Of a stretch of DNA of 64,000 bases, positions 61,601 to 64,000 are shown piece after piece. The position numbers and the translations under genes were made by a program. This DNA comes from Edolisoma coerulescens. Its lineage: Eukaryota > Chordata > Aves > Passeriformes > Campephagidae. Numbering within the stretch: the first letter of the stretch is position 1; each line of letters starts with the position of its first letter. Below the pieces are notes generated by a model. That model was not told the DNA's origin. It ran no database searches and saw only the letters and a program-made list of their open reading frames with translations. The DNA lies in assembly GCA_013397115.1 (NCBI GenBank), contig VWZW01004141.1:1922001-1986000 (forward strand), given 5' to 3'.

Positions 61601-64000
61601 GAGTGGCACAGAATCCCTACATCAGCATTAGCTTAAGAAGAAAAATGTACAGAAAAAATGTTCTAAATACGGGAAAGGTAGTTAAGATCAGAAGAGACAA
61701 AATTGCATAATTAATAGCGAAGATATTAAAAATGCTACACTGAACAGCAGTCCAGGATTAGAAGCAAGTTAGTTGTCACTTTGGAAGGTGTTCAACTTAC
61801 CTTCTGCTCAAATACTTATCCCTCTGACATTCTCCACATCTGGAGTGACATTCTCAGTTTTTAATATTTTCAGTGGAAAAACAAAAAAGAACTTCCAGCA
61901 ACTGATTCACCTCAACAAATGTGAACATCTCCTTTAGGGTAGATTTAGAAATTAATAGTGCCCTAACATACCCTTAGCATAAAGGGAATATACAATGCCT
62001 GGCTCAGATGTGGACACTCCAGCTGTATTTACATACTATATTTTCACATGTAATCAGATGAGTTCAACTCTCATCATCCGAGAGAAGCCAGAACTGACTG
62101 TTTTAAAAGCCCTTTATGATACAAAATTTTCCATTCACTCTAAAGCACCGGTAAGGGCTAGAGAGCTAATGCAAAGTCACTCAGTAAGAGGTTCTTAAAA
62201 CAAAAATAGGCATTTGTAAATGTTCCGTGGTTCTTCTAACCTTTCTGAAGTAAATCTCAAGCTTCTCTGCTTTTCTAAATTGAGCTCTACTACTCACAAT
62301 GTAGCACAGCTAAGGCCTATCATTCCACTGTTTCCTTTGAGGAATTAATACCAAAGTGATTGAAAATATAAGAGTTAAGATCTGTTGAAGAGCTCTAAAA
62401 ACCCACATGCAAGCTCTGATTTTACTTCAGAAGTACTGCCAAGAAAATTAGCATTAATTAGAGACAAGCTTAAAGACCAATAAAATATTAGGCTAATGGA
62501 ATCATCTGGAACCGTAAAACTAAACACGATCAAAGGAAACCAAGTTGCTCTGTCACATCATCTAATGGACTTGACACGGGAGCCTCCCAACACAAACCAC
62601 TCAGAGGAGTGGTATTCTTGGAGAGTTCCTAACACAGAACTGAAGGATGTAGGAGACTGAAGAAACAAAGAGAAGAGAAAGGGCAGGGTGCCGGGGTCGT
62701 ATGCTTTCAAAGAGACTGACCAGATGGCAGACCAGAAGTGTAAAAAGAGATTAAGAAGGGATAAAATTGTCATTTTGCTGTCCCTCTTCCCTCCTTCCCT
62801 CTTGCATCAGTTATGCCAACCCAGCTCCCAATCCAACAACTGAATACAGAGAAAAAATAAACATCAATAAATAAAAGCAGCAGTGATCCCCGACTCTGGA
62901 GAGGGCTATGACCTGTTGGTGTGCCATCTAACACATGTAGCTTTACGACCTACTCTCTCCCCCACTGTAGAAACCGTCCCTGAGGCAGCAATCTGCTCTA
63001 GACAAGCCTCCTCTTGTGAGTTACTGTACTGGGATGGGAAGGTAAGAGAGGAGGGGACAGACTCTGCTGTCTCTTCCTTTACAGAGAATGCCCTGGACAA
63101 TCTTTTCTACTAATGGAGATATTTCTAAAGGGGAAAAAAAAAAAAAAATTCAGAATAATGCACTGCAGCATTGAGAGAAAACAGATTTGGCTCGTGCAGT
63201 ACGACTGGAGCACACCAAAAAAGTGTTTTTTGGAACACATTCCCTCATTTCCATTCCACACTCAAAACATGTGACAAGATGCTGTAGAAGTTAAGTGCAG
63301 CGTGAGACACCCAGAGCACAGGGACCAGCACTAGAACCTGCACAAGCCCCGTACACTGAGCAAAGGACAAAATGTATCTCTTCTTTTTCAACCTCCTTTG
63401 ATTCTGGGGAAAACATATGAACGTTGGTATCTGATCACTGTTACTTTTAATACATAACTTCATAATTTGTATTTAATGACAAATATTAAATTCACTTAAT
63501 GGAAAGGAAGAGGGCACTATTATAGGCTAAGTTAAGGTGGTAACATTTCAGCCAAAGAGGAGCTGCAAGCACTGTTGATACTCCATGTCTGCAACCCCAG
63601 AAGGAAGAACAGCTGTGGTTAAAGACAGCTACAAACACACTTGGAAGAGACAGGTATTTCCGAACACCTTCTTGGTGTTGCTAGTACATAAGCAAGTGCT
63701 GCATGAAGCTGTCCTTTCTTATTTTGCTTGACAAATTTAAAAGCAGGCTGAGTCTATAGAGAGAGAGAGCATGTGCCCATCCCTCTCCTTGTTTGAAGAG
63801 TTTGGGCAGCTTTAAAAAACAAGCAAGCAGCAAATCCCACTTCTGTGAAAACAGATCTTGTCATACTGCCCAGCATAAGCCACAAATATTTTGAGAAGGT
63901 CCAAATTGCACTTACAATCTCATAAAAACCCTCACATTCACTGCTAAATCAGTTAGCTTACTAAAAATATTAGAGCAGGCAAGAACGTGATGGAGATTAT
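55668..64000. other. Non-coding stretch, no gene seen
   Basis: About 8.3 kb without a recognised mobile element. Local features are T12 at 58865-58876, A15 at 63134-63148 and a GA repeat near 63756-63769. The longest open frame is 58531-59055 (minus, 174 codons); it has no recognisable domain and runs into the T12 tract as a poly-lysine-like stretch. The segment 56850-57000 is listed separately. Confidence 0.45.
56850..57000. promoter_or_regulatory. Candidate conserved non-coding element (inference)
   Basis: GATAATCC (OTX/bicoid-type TAATCC at 56920-56925) directly abuts CCATTGTTT (SOX-type, 56924-56932), with a TAATCT-type site upstream near 56856. The segment is repeat-free. The paired OTX-SOX arrangement is suggestive of an enhancer, but no conservation data are available. 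Confidence 0.17.

Noticed and set aside
62145..62195. MIR core trace (AAAGTCACTCAGTAAGAGG)
   Set aside because: Too short and unsupported by neighbouring sequence.

Overview
The window reads as about 64 kb of AT-rich, non-coding vertebrate nuclear DNA, most likely from a passerine bird. The identification rests on repeats recognised by eye. There are several CR1 LINE fragments with the typical avian 3' end. There are two copies of a chimeric SINE with a tRNA-Ile head and a CR1-X-type tail, a family described from zebra finch and other songbirds (TguSINE1-like). There is also a roughly 1.1 kb endogenous retrovirus LTR of a type familiar from songbird genomes. No bacterial-style gene organisation, rRNA, functional tRNA or CRISPR array was seen.

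No protein-coding exon can be supported. The open frames are short, overlap on both strands, show no recognisable domain, and the longest fall inside repeats: 3885-4497 in the LTR, 27593-28402 in a CR1 fragment and 40302-40745 across a SINE. The window is therefore either a very large intron or an intergenic stretch; the sequence alone does not decide which.

Layout: 0-5 kb holds a GC-richer block of unknown origin (1640-2240), a 46-bp tandem duplication (2276-2367) and an apparently solo LTR on the minus strand (3569-4675). At 7.7-11.8 kb there are three short traces of very old MIR/L3-type elements. From 12 to 27.7 kb I see essentially unique sequence, with one tRNA-like trace near 19.9 kb. 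A frameshifted CR1 ORF2 3' fragment lies at 27749-28360 and a second CR1 at 31935-32165. The stretch 40.3-45.2 kb is the repeat-dense part: a SINE, two decayed CR1 relics, a younger CR1, a MIR-like relic, and a GC-rich patch with a canonical G-quadruplex motif. An L3/CR1-like relic is at 49.8 kb, the second SINE at 54.66 kb and a 17-bp minisatellite at 55.6 kb. The remainder to 64 kb is unremarkable.

The repeats record successive retrotransposition layers: old MIR/L3 traces, decayed CR1, younger CR1, then CR1-X-dependent SINEs and the LTR. Three AT-rich stretches (15.84-16.08, 30.24-30.53 and 56.85-57.00 kb) have the motif content of vertebrate conserved non-coding elements, but that is inference without an alignment. 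I found no convincing novel biological system.
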